From Desulfofustis glycolicus DSM 9705 (lineage in GTDB: Bacteria; Desulfobacterota; Desulfobulbia; Desulfobulbales; Desulfocapsaceae): a stretch of DNA of 64,000 nt. The notes below the pieces were generated by a model. The model ran no database searches and had not been told where the DNA came from. It saw only the letters and a program-made list of their open reading frames with translations. The DNA lies in contig NZ_FQXS01000008.1 in NCBI RefSeq assembly GCF_900130015.1, forward strand, positions 62,001-126,000, written 5' to 3'. The position numbers and the translations under genes are program-made. Shown in pieces: positions 8,034-17,637 of the stretch (position 1 is the stretch's first letter; every line of letters starts with the position of its first letter).

Positions 8034-9023
8034 TTATTGATTGGCGCTCACAGCCTTGTCGATCAATTCTTTGCCGATATCGGCCTCAAACTGTCTCCAC
8101 ACCGGGCGCATCGCCTCAACCCACATGGCTCGCTCGTCCTTCGACAATTGAACGACCGTGGCCTCCCCGGAATCAATAACGTGCTGGCGACTATCCTGCT
8201 GGTTTTTGTCGGCTAGACTGTTGGCAAAGGCGATCGCTTCATTCAAAGCTGTCCTCAAGTCCCTTTGATCCTCGGGGCTTAGACTTTCCCAGAAATTCCT
8301 GGAGGTCACCACCATATAATCGATCACTCCGTGATTGGATTCGGTGATGTGCGTTTGCACCGTATGAAATTTCTTGGAATATATATTCGACCACGTATTT
8401 TCCTGACCGTCGACCACCCCGTTCGACAGCAGAGAGTAGACTTGTGAGAACGGTTTCGGGACAGCTTCAGCTCCGATGGCAGTAAACTGCGCTTTCAATA
8501 CGTCTGATGGTTGAACCCTGAATTTCAAGCCGGCCGCATCCTGGGGCACCGACAACTGGCGGTTCGCCGACAATTGTTTCATGCCGTTATGAAGATAGCC
8601 CAAGCCGATCAATCCTCGATCGCTAAAAGAGGTCAACAGATCCTGTCCTTCCACTGAATTCTGAAACAGTTCCACTGCCGTCATATCCTGAAACAGAAAC
8701 GGCAAATCGAACACCCGAAGCTTTTTGGTGATCAAGCTAAACTTCGACATGCTTGGTGCTGCCATCTGTACATCATCGAGAAGCACCGCCTCAAAGACCT
8801 GATCATCATCAAAGAGAGTGGAATTCGGATATACTTCAACTACAAAGCGCCCCCACATCCTTTCAGCGACAATATCCTTAAACTTCAATGCCGCCTGTCC
8901 TTTCGGCGTGTCGTTACCAACCACATGGGTAAAACGGATGACAGTAGGTGCCGCCCAGCCTATATTTGCCGCAGCAAACAGCAAGCAATAACAGACGAAG
9001 ACAGGGAAAAATGTGCGAAACAT
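8034..9023 (-). CDS. TRAP transporter solute-binding protein, DctP type
   Basis: A periplasmic solute receptor of 329 residues with a signal peptide (about 1-24, cleaved after GWA). Family features include FTHVVGNDTPKGQAALKFKD at the mature N terminus and GLKFRVQPSDV in the middle, where the substrate-binding Arg usually lies. DctP proteins bind carboxylates and related acids. No DctQ or DctM membrane partner is nearby. Instead it is the last gene of the chemosensory operon, 26 bp after the chemoreceptor, with a GGGAGG six bases before its ATG. That position suggests it may present ligand to the receptor rather than feed a transporter. Confidence 0.9.
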   Translation of the reverse strand: MFRTFFPVFVCYCLLFAAANIGWAAPTVIRFTHVVGNDTPKGQAALKFKDIVAERMWGRFVVEVYPNSTLFDDDQVFEAVLLDDVQMAAPSMSKFSLITKKLRVFDLPFLFQDMTAVELFQNSVEGQDLLTSFSDRGLIGLGYLHNGMKQLSANRQLSVPQDAAGLKFRVQPSDVLKAQFTAIGAEAVPKPFSQVYSLLSNGVVDGQENTWSNIYSKKFHTVQTHITESNHGVIDYMVVTSRNFWESLSPEDQRDLRTALNEAIAFANSLADKNQQDSRQHVIDSGEATVVQLSKDERAMWVEAMRPVWRQFEADIGKELIDKAVSANQ

Positions 9024-9049
9024 TGAGAACCTCCCGACTCTTGGTTTTT

Positions 9050-11209
9050 TCAGGCCGAAACAGCCTCATCTTCAATCTTGAATACGGCAATGGACTCCTC
9101 AAGTTGTCTCGAGGTCGTCGTGATCTTCTCCATGGAAGTGGTGGTCTCACGCGTCGCCGCCGTCGTCTCTTCAGTCAGTTGACCTACTTCATTCATGAGC
9201 TTGGTAATATTCTCAGATTCAGCCGCCTGCCTACGTGAAGACTCCGAAATACTCTCGACAAGTTCTGCCAGTTGATTGGAAACTGTCTCAATTTCTTCCA
9301 GCTTTCCATAGGCTTCATCCGCAAGCTCTGTTCCGTCTACCACCTGCTGAATGCTTTTTTCCATGCTGATAGAGGCCTCGCTGATCTCGCCCTGAATGGT
9401 GTTGATAAGGGTCTCGATCTGCTTTGTCGATGTTGCTGAACGCTCGGCCAAGCGTTGTACCTCCTCGGCAACGACAGCAAAGCCCCGCCCCTCCTCTCCG
9501 GCCATTGCCGCCTGGATAGAGGCATTCAGGGCCAAGATCGAGGTTCGATCGGCAATATCGTTAATAATCTGAACGATATTGCCGATCTCTTGTGAACTTT
9601 CACCGAGCCGTTTAACGGTTCGAGCAGTACCGCGCATATTTTCCTTGATGAGCCCCATGGCTTGGTTGGTCTTAAGAACCGCATCCGATCCTGCACGGGC
9701 ACTCTCCCGCGCACTGCCCGACACTCGGGCAGATTCATCGGCACTTGAGGCGACGTTTCTGATGCTTTCAGCGATTCGCTCAATGATGGTAATTGCCGCA
9801 CGGATTCTGGCGGCCTGCTCTTCACTGGATTGACTCAGCTTTTTGGTTACCTGATTGACGTCGGTGGAAGAACTCCCGACGAGGGACGAAGCCGTTTTAA
9901 CACCCTTAACAACCCGGCTCAATTGCTCGGCCATATTGTTGAACGAATCGGCGATTGCCCCGGTGACCTCTTCAGTAACTTCCGCGCGCACCGTCAAGTC
10001 GCCATCGGCCAGATCGCTGATCTCGGCAAGGAGCTTCATGATCGATCCCTGAATAGCGTCGCGCTCTTCACGGCTCTGAATCAACACCAGGGTGTTGTCG
10101 AGCATCGCATTGAGTGATTCGGCCATCTCTCCGAGTTCGTCATCCGTTACCACTTTGGCGCGTGCCGAGAAGTCGCCAATACCGATATCGCCGAACATTT
10201 CCATGATATTGTCTATCTGCTTGGTTAATCGGCGTGAGAAGAAGATCGCACCGAAAACACCGAGCATGATCGTCAAAAGGGCAACAATCACAACGATGAT
10301 GAATGACAGCCTATCAAGATTCTTCAACTCGGCAATCGTGTCTGCCTGTCCTTTCTGTTGGGCCTCGATAAGAGTAGTAATCGTGGGGATCATCTTGTTG
10401 ATCGCGGAACGGTAGTCACGCCCGTACCCGCGTATCATATTATCAACGACAACCATCTGGTTAAAGATGTCAAGATACTGGTCGGACAAGAAGAAAAGAC
10501 TCATCTTCAACTGCTCGTCGCCGACTCGCCGCAGTATCTTTTCCTTGAGATCCTGCACTGACTCCCTGGTCTGCTGGATGTAACGTCTCTCGTTTCTGAG
10601 AAGATAATCTTTTTCATTCCGGCGAACCGTCAATATCGAGACCAACAGCGTCTCGTCCCCGAGAGTTTTGGCCGCTTCCTCAACTCGATGAATGATATCG
10701 CGGAGTCGCCCTTCCGCTCCTTCATCCTTATGCCCTTTTGCCTCAGCGCTCGCGACCATGCCGAGGAAGGAGGTCCGGTAGTCATCAAGCTCCGCCCGCA
10801 ACAGATCAAGTTGTTCGATGCTGCCCTGCTCGTCCGATTCGATTTGCTCTATTTCGTCGAGCAGATCGTTCACCCGTTGCACGTGGCTTTCAACCTCACC
10901 CACATATAAAACCCGAGCATTTTGAAAACCGAGCTGCTTGTAGTTGAGCAGATAGTTCTGGTCCAACTCGCGGGCCCGCATCAACTCTTGAATCGCTTCA
11001 TTGGACAAGGCCACGATCCGGCCGTCGCGGTCGACCAGCTGGGTGATGCTCTGGCTGGTAATACGGCTCGTTACCACAGCTACCAAGGCAACGATGATCG
11101 TACCAAGGGTGGCAACCAGGAGGATGGCCAGAACCTTGTTGCGAATTTTACCTGCAATAAACCGGAACGGCGTGAACGCAGCGAAACGTCCTTTTTGTTC
11201 TTCACTCAT
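9050..11209 (-). CDS. Methyl-accepting chemotaxis protein with HBM-type periplasmic domain (PilJ-like signalling tip)
   Basis: Transmembrane segments lie at about residues 28-50 and 301-325 and bracket a large helical periplasmic domain. That domain contains two related motifs ([28 protein letters not shown]) typical of helical bimodular sensor domains. Two HAMP units follow (about 327-385 and 395-450), then the coiled-coil signalling domain. Its tip reads [20 protein letters not shown], the Ser-Ile-Gln form seen in PilJ-type receptors rather than the enteric Ala-Ile-Glu. No C-terminal CheR-docking pentapeptide is seen. The start is the ATG at 11209, after GGAGGATGAGTG. The ligand is unknown. 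Confidence 0.93.
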   Translation of the reverse strand: MSEEQKGRFAAFTPFRFIAGKIRNKVLAILLVATLGTIIVALVAVVTSRITSQSITQLVDRDGRIVALSNEAIQELMRARELDQNYLLNYKQLGFQNARVLYVGEVESHVQRVNDLLDEIEQIESDEQGSIEQLDLLRAELDDYRTSFLGMVASAEAKGHKDEGAEGRLRDIIHRVEEAAKTLGDETLLVSILTVRRNEKDYLLRNERRYIQQTRESVQDLKEKILRRVGDEQLKMSLFFLSDQYLDIFNQMVVVDNMIRGYGRDYRSAINKMIPTITTLIEAQQKGQADTIAELKNLDRLSFIIVVIVALLTIMLGVFGAIFFSRRLTKQIDNIMEMFGDIGIGDFSARAKVVTDDELGEMAESLNAMLDNTLVLIQSREERDAIQGSIMKLLAEISDLADGDLTVRAEVTEEVTGAIADSFNNMAEQLSRVVKGVKTASSLVGSSSTDVNQVTKKLSQSSEEQAARIRAAITIIERIAESIRNVASSADESARVSGSARESARAGSDAVLKTNQAMGLIKENMRGTARTVKRLGESSQEIGNIVQIINDIADRTSILALNASIQAAMAGEEGRGFAVVAEEVQRLAERSATSTKQIETLINTIQGEISEASISMEKSIQQVVDGTELADEAYGKLEEIETVSNQLAELVESISESSRRQAAESENITKLMNEVGQLTEETTAATRETTTSMEKITTTSRQLEESIAVFKIEDEAVSA

Positions 11210-11278
11210 CACTCATCCTCCAGGCCCGGTTGAAGCGCCCAAGTGTTTGTTTTCACCGGACTTCCATTGCCCGCTCGG

Positions 11279-11644
11279 TCAGATATTTTTGTTAATAACA
11301 TCCAATAGTTCATCTTCTGAGAACGGTTTAGTGAGATAGCCGTCCGCACCCTGTTTTATGCCCCAGAACCGATCGCTGTCCTGCGATTTGCTGGTAACCA
11401 TTATGATTTTGATAGCCTCAGTATCCGGATTGCTTTTCAGCTGACGGCAAACCTGGAAACCATTCTTCTGCGGGAGAATAACATCGAGCAGAATTAAATC
11501 GGGTTTCAGTTCCACCGCCTTGCGCATCGCCTCCTCACCCTCCGCCGCCGATTCGACCCGATACCCCTTGGACGTGCAGGCAGCTACCGCAATCTGTCTG
11601 TCGGTGGGACTGTCGTCCACCACCAGAATCAATTTATCGTTCAT
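11279..11644 (-). CDS. Single-domain response regulator, PilH/CheY-like
   Basis: A stand-alone receiver of 121 residues with D10/D11, phospho-acceptor D54 (LILLDVILP), a conserved switch Thr/Ser (MVTSKSQDSD) and K in YLTKPF. The segment DRFWGIKQGADGYLTKPF closely follows the PilH pattern. It should accept phosphate from the CheA-like kinase encoded upstream in the same operon, acting as an output or phosphate sink for a motility motor. It lies 12 bp after the 51-residue protein gene and 69 bp before the chemoreceptor. Confidence 0.9.
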   Translation of the reverse strand: MNDKLILVVDDSPTDRQIAVAACTSKGYRVESAAEGEEAMRKAVELKPDLILLDVILPQKNGFQVCRQLKSNPDTEAIKIIMVTSKSQDSDRFWGIKQGADGYLTKPFSEDELLDVINKNI

Positions 11645-11656
11645 ACCGTGTCAACC

Positions 11657-11812
11657 CTACTTCTTAATGAATTTATCGATTCCTTCATCTTTCCAGATCT
11701 TCAGTGTCTTCGAGTCGCTATCCTTGATTTTCACCCCGATAGCATTGACCGGCACAGTGTGCTTTTTCTGAATCTCGATCCAGTTCTTTCGTACCGATGC
11801 ATCGATCCCCAT
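11657..11812 (-). CDS. 51-residue protein of unknown function inside the chemosensory operon
   Basis: A small, soluble, charged protein (16 basic or acidic residues in the last 30) starting at an ATG with AGGGAGG seven bases upstream, one of the best ribosome-binding sites in the operon. It has no signal peptide, membrane segment or cysteine. The middle reads KKHTVPVNAIGVKIKDSD, consistent with a beta hairpin followed by a helix (LKIWKDEGIDKFI). It sits between the M16 peptidase (62 bp upstream) and the PilH-like regulator (12 bp downstream). I do not recognise a family. Its tight position and strong start signal argue that it is real and made with the signalling proteins. Confidence 0.7.
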   Translation of the reverse strand: MGIDASVRKNWIEIQKKHTVPVNAIGVKIKDSDSKTLKIWKDEGIDKFIKK

Positions 11813-11874
11813 GGCTTTTCCTCCCTGTTCGTTTTTCCGGTTCAACAACCGATTCTCGCACCTTTTTCCGTCCG

Positions 11875-13116
11875 TTATGTCGGCTCGGGACCAACAACAC
11901 AGGCGGCAACCTTGTCCGACCAATTCTGAAAATAATCCCGGCCAACCGCGGCCAGAGAAGCTGTTGTCGCCGTTTCCAGGCCTCTGACGATCTCTTCGGG
12001 GGGAACGACCCGGCCAAAATAGAACGTCTGGGTCAACAACCTGCTCATTCTGACGAACGGATCTTCGGAATCGACATGATATTGACCGATATTATAGAGT
12101 TTTACCTGCCACAATTCCTCCTCATCCAACGGTTCAGCCGCGGTGAGCAGCGACCGGCTGATATCGAGCACCTCATCGACCACGGTAAAGACCCCATCAG
12201 GCCGACAGGAACCGGAAATTATCAGGGCGCCGCCATCGATATAGGCGTGGTATTCCGAATGCACGTCATAAACCAGTCCACGCTCCTCCCGCAACGATCG
12301 ATAAAGCCGCGAGGACATTCCACCGCCCAGAGCCGTGTTGAGCAGATGAATGGCATAGCGGTCCGGCCAGGAGTAAGGAGGCGCTTTCACTCCGACGGAG
12401 AAATAGGCTTGGTTGCCGTTATAACCCTGGCGAACGAAGCCGCTGCAAAACGGGGCCTCTGCAGGTATCTGCCGGACGGAGCGTCCGGTGAGCCGCCAAA
12501 AACAGTCCCGCACCTGGGCCACAATGTCTTCATGCTCGAGATTGCCGGCAAAGGCGATGATCATCCGATCGGGCAGGTAGCACGTGTGCAGATGATAGAT
12601 AATGTCTTCTCTGCTCAATGGGGCTATCGACTCGGGCCCGCCTTCGATCTTGCAACCCAACGGATGATCAGGCCACATCACCGATTTCAGTGTTGTCAGA
12701 GCCTGCTCGCCGGGCTGGTCGGCGGCCATCTGCTGCTCGTTGATAATGACCTGTTTTTCGGTGATTAATTTCTCTTCGGGAAAAATCGAATTGAGCAGCA
12801 TATCGGAAAACAGATCGAGAATATAGGTTCGGTGATCGTCCATCACAAAACCGCTAAAACAGGTGTAATCCCGCCCCGTGAAGGCCGATACCCGGCCGCC
12901 CATGGTGTCGATGATCCGGCTGATATCGCCACTGCTCCGCGTGCTCGTCCCGTGAAAGAGGACATGTTCGACCAGATGCGCCAGCCCCGCCTGTCGATCG
13001 TTCTCGTCGCGGGGTCCGGTGCCGACCATGATACCGACCGCCACCGAACGTGAGCCGGGAATGGCCTCCGTCACGACACGAATGCCGTTTTCCAGTTCGC
13101 TCAGCCCGATCGTCAT
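11875..13116 (-). CDS. M16 family zinc metallopeptidase (insulinase-like)
   Basis: An inverted zinc motif HLVEH occurs at about residues 46-50, with the third ligand Glu in QVIINEQQ. A second, inactive-type M16 repeat follows, with the conserved LGGGMSSRLYRSLREERGLVY segment typical of processing-peptidase homologues. At 413 residues it is the usual size for bacterial PqqL/YmxG-type members. No signal peptide is evident, so it probably acts in the cytoplasm. Its ATG overlaps the stop of the CheW-like gene by four bases (ATGA), so it is translationally coupled to the signalling operon. A peptidase is not a normal part of a Che cluster; its substrate is unknown. Confidence 0.92.
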   Translation of the reverse strand: MTIGLSELENGIRVVTEAIPGSRSVAVGIMVGTGPRDENDRQAGLAHLVEHVLFHGTSTRSSGDISRIIDTMGGRVSAFTGRDYTCFSGFVMDDHRTYILDLFSDMLLNSIFPEEKLITEKQVIINEQQMAADQPGEQALTTLKSVMWPDHPLGCKIEGGPESIAPLSREDIIYHLHTCYLPDRMIIAFAGNLEHEDIVAQVRDCFWRLTGRSVRQIPAEAPFCSGFVRQGYNGNQAYFSVGVKAPPYSWPDRYAIHLLNTALGGGMSSRLYRSLREERGLVYDVHSEYHAYIDGGALIISGSCRPDGVFTVVDEVLDISRSLLTAAEPLDEEELWQVKLYNIGQYHVDSEDPFVRMSRLLTQTFYFGRVVPPEEIVRGLETATTASLAAVGRDYFQNWSDKVAACVVGPEPT

Positions 13117-13625
13117 CGACCCACCGCGCCGCCGGAGGCGATCATTTTTAGATCAGGCACGAGCACCAGGGCGTCCTGCTCCCATTCATAGGCGCCTTTC
13201 AGCCCTCGTGCGGCTAGCTGATCGGTAATTTTAACCGGCGTACAATCGGCGGCCACCGGCCTGATTCTGACATCATAGGCAACATCGACGAGCAGGCGTG
13301 AGATCAACTGCGGCTCACCGGTGGTGGTTGTCTTGACAACGATTCTTCGTTTCACCTCTCCGCCGCGCGCCGGTTTGAATCCGAAATATCGTTCCAGGCT
13401 GACTACCGGCAAGGCAAGTCCCTGCCAGGCGACAAGTCCGGCGAGATGTTTTTGCGCAAACGGCACCGGGCAGAACGCAAGATCCTGGACGATGTGCTCG
13501 ACCTGGCTTCTGCTCAAGGTCCAAAACACCTCTCGTTTTCGAATCGGCTGGACGTCCGCCTTGACGAGGATTATGTCGTGTTTCTCGGTCATATCCTGGA
13601 TCCCTGCCTCACAACAGGCCATCAT
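13113..13625 (-). CDS. Divergent CheW-like scaffold protein
   Basis: About 170 residues with the CheW-fold pattern. A short strand is followed by VEHIVQDLAFCPVPFAQKHL, then LAGLVAWQGLALPVVSLER in place of the usual Gly-hydrophobic-Arg-Gly core, and a final stretch resembling the last CheW strands. The canonical RG pair is replaced (WQG), so receptor or kinase binding may be altered. The start at 13625 is chosen for AGGA seven bases upstream; this overlaps the preceding CheW-like gene by 17 bp, and an ATG at 13592 is an alternative. It is followed by the coupled M16 peptidase gene. Confidence 0.75.
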   Translation of the reverse strand: MMACCEAGIQDMTEKHDIILVKADVQPIRKREVFWTLSRSQVEHIVQDLAFCPVPFAQKHLAGLVAWQGLALPVVSLERYFGFKPARGGEVKRRIVVKTTTTGEPQLISRLLVDVAYDVRIRPVAADCTPVKITDQLAARGLKGAYEWEQDALVLVPDLKMIASGGAVGR

Positions 13626-14061
13626 GGTTCTTTCCTGTCGACAGAGCCAACAGGGTACCACCGGTCAACACCGGCACGGCGCTGTTGCCGCAGAGTGCGA
13701 CGTGGCCGAAAAGGCTGCGGCACGTCCCGGAAAAAGCGGGCGACAGCGGTTGGATCACCGGCCGGTCGGCGTCGGTGCCGGACTCGACATCGGTGACGAC
13801 GATTCCCATTGTTGGTTCCCCCGACAGCACAACCAGCCGTCTGCGGCCGGTCATATCGTCTTTTCGGCCAAGCAGGAGCTCGGTCAGGGAAAGCAGGGGT
13901 ATCGTGCCCGTGGTGTCTCCAGCCTCCTTCTTGAATGTTTGCCAGTCGGTAAGCAGTTCCGCCGAGTTGTTCCGTTCGGGGTAGATCTTGTGCACCTGTT
14001 TCGTATCGACGGCCAAACGGTAAGGACCGGCACCGACCACCACGAAAGTTCCGGTCATCAT
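13609..14061 (-). CDS. Divergent CheW-like scaffold protein (PilI-like)
   Basis: About 150 residues. The N-terminal strand FVVVGAGPYRLAVDTKQVHKIY matches the start of CheW domains; IPLLSLTELLLG and RRLVVLSGEPTMGIVVTDVE match the central and late strands. It is weaker than the CheW encoded at 17638 and lacks a clear RG motif. The start at 14061 (ATGATG) has GGAG four bases upstream and leaves a 31-bp gap from the CheA gene. It presumably joins the kinase-receptor array, but which receptor or kinase it serves cannot be read from sequence. Confidence 0.72.
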   Translation of the reverse strand: MMTGTFVVVGAGPYRLAVDTKQVHKIYPERNNSAELLTDWQTFKKEAGDTTGTIPLLSLTELLLGRKDDMTGRRRLVVLSGEPTMGIVVTDVESGTDADRPVIQPLSPAFSGTCRSLFGHVALCGNSAVPVLTGGTLLALSTGKNHDGLL

Positions 14062-14092
14062 TGATCTCCAAGTCTGACGAATTGTCTGTATG

Positions 14093-17000
14093 TCATGTCT
14101 TTTCGCTGGCAAGTCGTTGCAGCAACGCAACGAACTGATCTTCTTTATAGGGTTTGATCAGGTAGTGATCTGCACCCAGCTCTTCGGCCTTCTTCTGATG
14201 CTTTTCGGAAAACCGAGATGTCAGCATGATCACCGGCATCGCCTGATAGCGCGTCTGGCTGCGCAGGATACCGAGGAATTCGAAACCGTTCATGCGCGGC
14301 ATTTCGATATCGAGAACAATGGTATCGGGACGGCTGACATCCAGTTTCTCGGCGGCATCGACCCCGTCGGTCGCCAGGACCGGCAGCCAGCCATTGTTTT
14401 TGACCAGGCGTGAAACGCTTTGCCGAACACTGACGGAATCATCGACGACCATTACCGTAAACTGGCCCGCGGCCACTCTATCCGCCGACCGTTCTATCTC
14501 TTTGATCGCCCTGAGTACCGGCGAGGCTAGTTCGTTGACGTTGAGGATGGGAATAAGCGACCCGTCACCCATGATCGTCACGCCGCCGATTCCTTCGACA
14601 TGCCGCAGGTGCGTACCGAGATCCTTGACGATGATTTCCTGCTGTTCGACAATCCGATCGATAACCAAGGCGACCCTGCCATGTTCGCTGTCAGCGAGCA
14701 GCACGGTCAGGTCTGTTTCGCCGCCGCCGATTCGCAACCGATCGTCTCTGAGGCCGAAGGCGGCGGCAAGATCTTTCAGTTCCACCATCTCGTCGCCAAG
14801 ACGCACCTGCGGTGGATCGCCCTCACGCACATCGGCCCGGGAGATTCTCCGAATTTCCAGGATATCCTGCAGGGGAGCTGCGTAGCGCTCCGTTCCGATC
14901 AAGACGATAGCCGCCCGGTTGATCGACAGCGAGACCGGAATGCGCAGAAAGAACGTGGTGCCCTGGCCGGCACGAGTCTGCACCCTGACGGACCCCCTCA
15001 GTTCGAGCAGGTTTTGCCGGACGACATCAAGGCCGACACCCCGGCCCGACAGGTGACTTACCTGATCGCGGGTAGTAAACCCCGGCACAAAAAGGTGTTC
15101 GAGCAATTGTGTCTCAGACAACTGCTCGGCCTGATCGACCAGTCCGCGATCAAGCAATTTGCGGCGGATCGCCTCGGTATCGATGCCGCCTCCGTCATCG
15201 GCTATTTCCAGCAGGACATGACTGCCACGCTGTACGGCCTTCATCCGCACGACCCCCTGGGCCTGCTTGCCGGCCTGACGCCGCACCTCCTCCACTTCGA
15301 CGCCATGGTCAACAGCGTTTCTCAGAATGTGCATAATCGGGTCGGAAACCTTGTTCCAGACAAACCGATCGAGAAAGACATCCTCGCCCTCGATGACCAG
15401 CTTCACCCGCTTGCCGAGATTCGCCGAGGCACTTCGCACGGTGCGAAAGAAGTTCCGGGAGATGGTGGACAACGGCGTCATCCTGACGCGAACCAGCTTG
15501 TCCTGCATGAGCCGCATCAGCAGTTGCTGGTTGGCGATATGTCCCCTCATTTCATTGGCAAGACCGGCCAGACCATGATGGATCGAACCGACATCGACCG
15601 CCAGCTCGTTCAGGCTCCTGATGATCAGATGCAGTTTTGAATAACGGTCGAGTTCTATCGGGTCGAATTCGGTGAACGGTTCACTCGCCGTTCCAGCCTC
15701 GTCGCCGGCTGCCGCCGTCCGCCAGCCCCGCCCAAAGCCGTGCAGGGATTCGACTTCAAACCCACTTTCCAGATCGTGGGAGATCGTTTTCAGTTTTTCA
15801 CCGGCGAAATTAAGTTCATAAATCGCCTGCGACACATCTGTCAGCCGCTGCTCCAGAGCACTCCTGGAGACAATCAACTCACTCTCCAGGCCAACCAGTT
15901 CGTCAAGATTATCCAAACGCACCCTGATAAAACCGCTCTCTGCCTCAAGGGGATGGGCCTGCCGAATCAGCTCGTCCTGCCGATCGTCAGCCTCCGCCCC
16001 TTCGAAATCAGACGCGGCAAACCCGTCCCGATCAGCCGCTTCCGGTTCCGCCTCTGCTTCTTCCGGTAGCGCTGTCAGCGCCGAGGCGCCCGCTTCGGCA
16101 GACGGCTGCCCGGTGGCCGACTCACTGTTCCCATCCTGTTCGGCGATCAGCTCGCCGATGGTCTCCGAAACCTGCACCACAGCCACATCGCTCGCCTGTT
16201 GCGGACGCATGGCCATGACTTCGATCAGATCGACGGCGTCTCCCAGCACAGCGATATCGTGCGGCCGCACCTGCCGGGCATCAGCAAAAAACGAATCGAG
16301 CAGATCTTCACAGCGATGGGCGAATTCAAAGAGGTGCTGAAAGCCGGTCATTCCGGCCGCCCCTTTGAGTGTATGAACCGCTCGTCGCATCTCGGCCAAC
16401 AACTCTGCCACCTCTCCGCCGACCGCTGTCGGGCCGTCGACGAGCCGCTCTAGACCGATCAGGGCGGTACCGATAACCTGGAGATGCTCTTCGCTTTCGG
16501 CGATGAAAATCTCATGGAGATCCATCTCGTCTTCATCGTCGAAGCCGCCCTCCGTTGCGGCGACATCGGTCGGTTGCGCTTCATCAACCGATACCTCCGT
16601 GTCGGGAATCTGGCCAAAGGCATCATAGAACAACAGGTTTTCTTGCTGCTGATCCTCGTCTTCTTCGTCGATAACGAGAAAGTCAGGTTCATCAAAGAGC
16701 TCGGTAACGTCATCCCGGCTGGTAACCGGGGTCATCATCAGCGCAAAATCCCGTACCTGTGTCATCGATTCGACGACTTTGCTCGTCTTCGCCGATTCGA
16801 CCTGGCCGGGGTTTTGCAGCAGCAGGTAAAAAAAGCGGAGATAATTGGTGAGCAGGTCGACGGTCTGATCGGCGATCAGGTACATGTCGGTCGTCAGCCA
16901 ATCGAGAAACGCGGCAAACGGCTCGGTGAACGCGGTCGGCAACTCCTCCCCCTGTTCCCCGACTTTCGTCTCAGCAGCCAGGATCAGACGCTTGAGGTGC

Positions 17001-17581
17001 TGTACCAACGCAGCCGGCTCCGCATCGCCGCCGGAGTTGTCGGACAGGGCAGCGCCGATCGACTGCACCACTTCTGCCGCCTGATCGAGCAGCTCCTCAA
17101 TCAACAAGTTTGGCGGACTCGCAATGATCGTGCCTCCGGAGCACAGTATTTCGAAATCTTTCTGAAAATCAGGGTCGCTCTGAACTGGATCAAAATCATC
17201 CACCCGATAGTAGGCGTGGATCGTTTGGCCGAGCATCTCATCGCCGGCCCTGCCATCCCGGAGGTCGCCGGCGCAAAAGTCGGCGATTCCCGCCGCCGCA
17301 TCGTCGCAAAAGGCGACGACCCCGCCAGTTGCCGGTTGTCCCTCGGTCAGCAGGCGGGCCAACAGGTCCTCCGCCAATCTGGCCGTGCCGCTGAGCTGCT
17401 GCAGAGACAATTGTGCCGCGGCGCCTTTGATCGTATGAAAGAGACGGTAGACCTGGCGGAGACGCCGGCGGTCATCCGGGTGATCGAGCAAAACTCGCAA
17501 CCCGTCCCTGATCTCGGGGACATATCCTGCCACTTCGGCGGCGAAACCGGCGACCAACCCTCCCCTGGTATCCTGAGGCAT
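14093..17581 (-). CDS. Hybrid CheA histidine kinase with two Hpt domains and a C-terminal receiver (ChpA/PilL-like)
   Basis: Central kinase of the operon, about 1162 residues. Phosphotransfer domains contain H49 (LFHTIKGAA) and H403 (AVHTLKGAAG), separated by a helical region and an acidic linker. A long dimerisation region leads to the ATPase, with N box HILRNAVDHG, DDGGG and GRGVGLDV. A CheW-like regulatory domain follows, and a receiver with DDS, D in IVLDIEMP and K in LIKPY ends the protein. The multi-Hpt plus receiver layout is that of type IV pilus-associated kinases (ChpA, PilL, PixL) rather than flagellar CheA. The ATG at 17581 is preferred for AGGGAAG five bases upstream. Confidence 0.95.
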   Translation of the reverse strand: MPQDTRGGLVAGFAAEVAGYVPEIRDGLRVLLDHPDDRRRLRQVYRLFHTIKGAAAQLSLQQLSGTARLAEDLLARLLTEGQPATGGVVAFCDDAAAGIADFCAGDLRDGRAGDEMLGQTIHAYYRVDDFDPVQSDPDFQKDFEILCSGGTIIASPPNLLIEELLDQAAEVVQSIGAALSDNSGGDAEPAALVQHLKRLILAAETKVGEQGEELPTAFTEPFAAFLDWLTTDMYLIADQTVDLLTNYLRFFYLLLQNPGQVESAKTSKVVESMTQVRDFALMMTPVTSRDDVTELFDEPDFLVIDEEDEDQQQENLLFYDAFGQIPDTEVSVDEAQPTDVAATEGGFDDEDEMDLHEIFIAESEEHLQVIGTALIGLERLVDGPTAVGGEVAELLAEMRRAVHTLKGAAGMTGFQHLFEFAHRCEDLLDSFFADARQVRPHDIAVLGDAVDLIEVMAMRPQQASDVAVVQVSETIGELIAEQDGNSESATGQPSAEAGASALTALPEEAEAEPEAADRDGFAASDFEGAEADDRQDELIRQAHPLEAESGFIRVRLDNLDELVGLESELIVSRSALEQRLTDVSQAIYELNFAGEKLKTISHDLESGFEVESLHGFGRGWRTAAAGDEAGTASEPFTEFDPIELDRYSKLHLIIRSLNELAVDVGSIHHGLAGLANEMRGHIANQQLLMRLMQDKLVRVRMTPLSTISRNFFRTVRSASANLGKRVKLVIEGEDVFLDRFVWNKVSDPIMHILRNAVDHGVEVEEVRRQAGKQAQGVVRMKAVQRGSHVLLEIADDGGGIDTEAIRRKLLDRGLVDQAEQLSETQLLEHLFVPGFTTRDQVSHLSGRGVGLDVVRQNLLELRGSVRVQTRAGQGTTFFLRIPVSLSINRAAIVLIGTERYAAPLQDILEIRRISRADVREGDPPQVRLGDEMVELKDLAAAFGLRDDRLRIGGGETDLTVLLADSEHGRVALVIDRIVEQQEIIVKDLGTHLRHVEGIGGVTIMGDGSLIPILNVNELASPVLRAIKEIERSADRVAAGQFTVMVVDDSVSVRQSVSRLVKNNGWLPVLATDGVDAAEKLDVSRPDTIVLDIEMPRMNGFEFLGILRSQTRYQAMPVIMLTSRFSEKHQKKAEELGADHYLIKPYKEDQFVALLQRLASEKT

Positions 17582-17637
17582 GGTCACTTCCCTAAGCACC
17601 GTTCACACAGTGGACCGCGCCTCGCTGCCGCTTGCCA

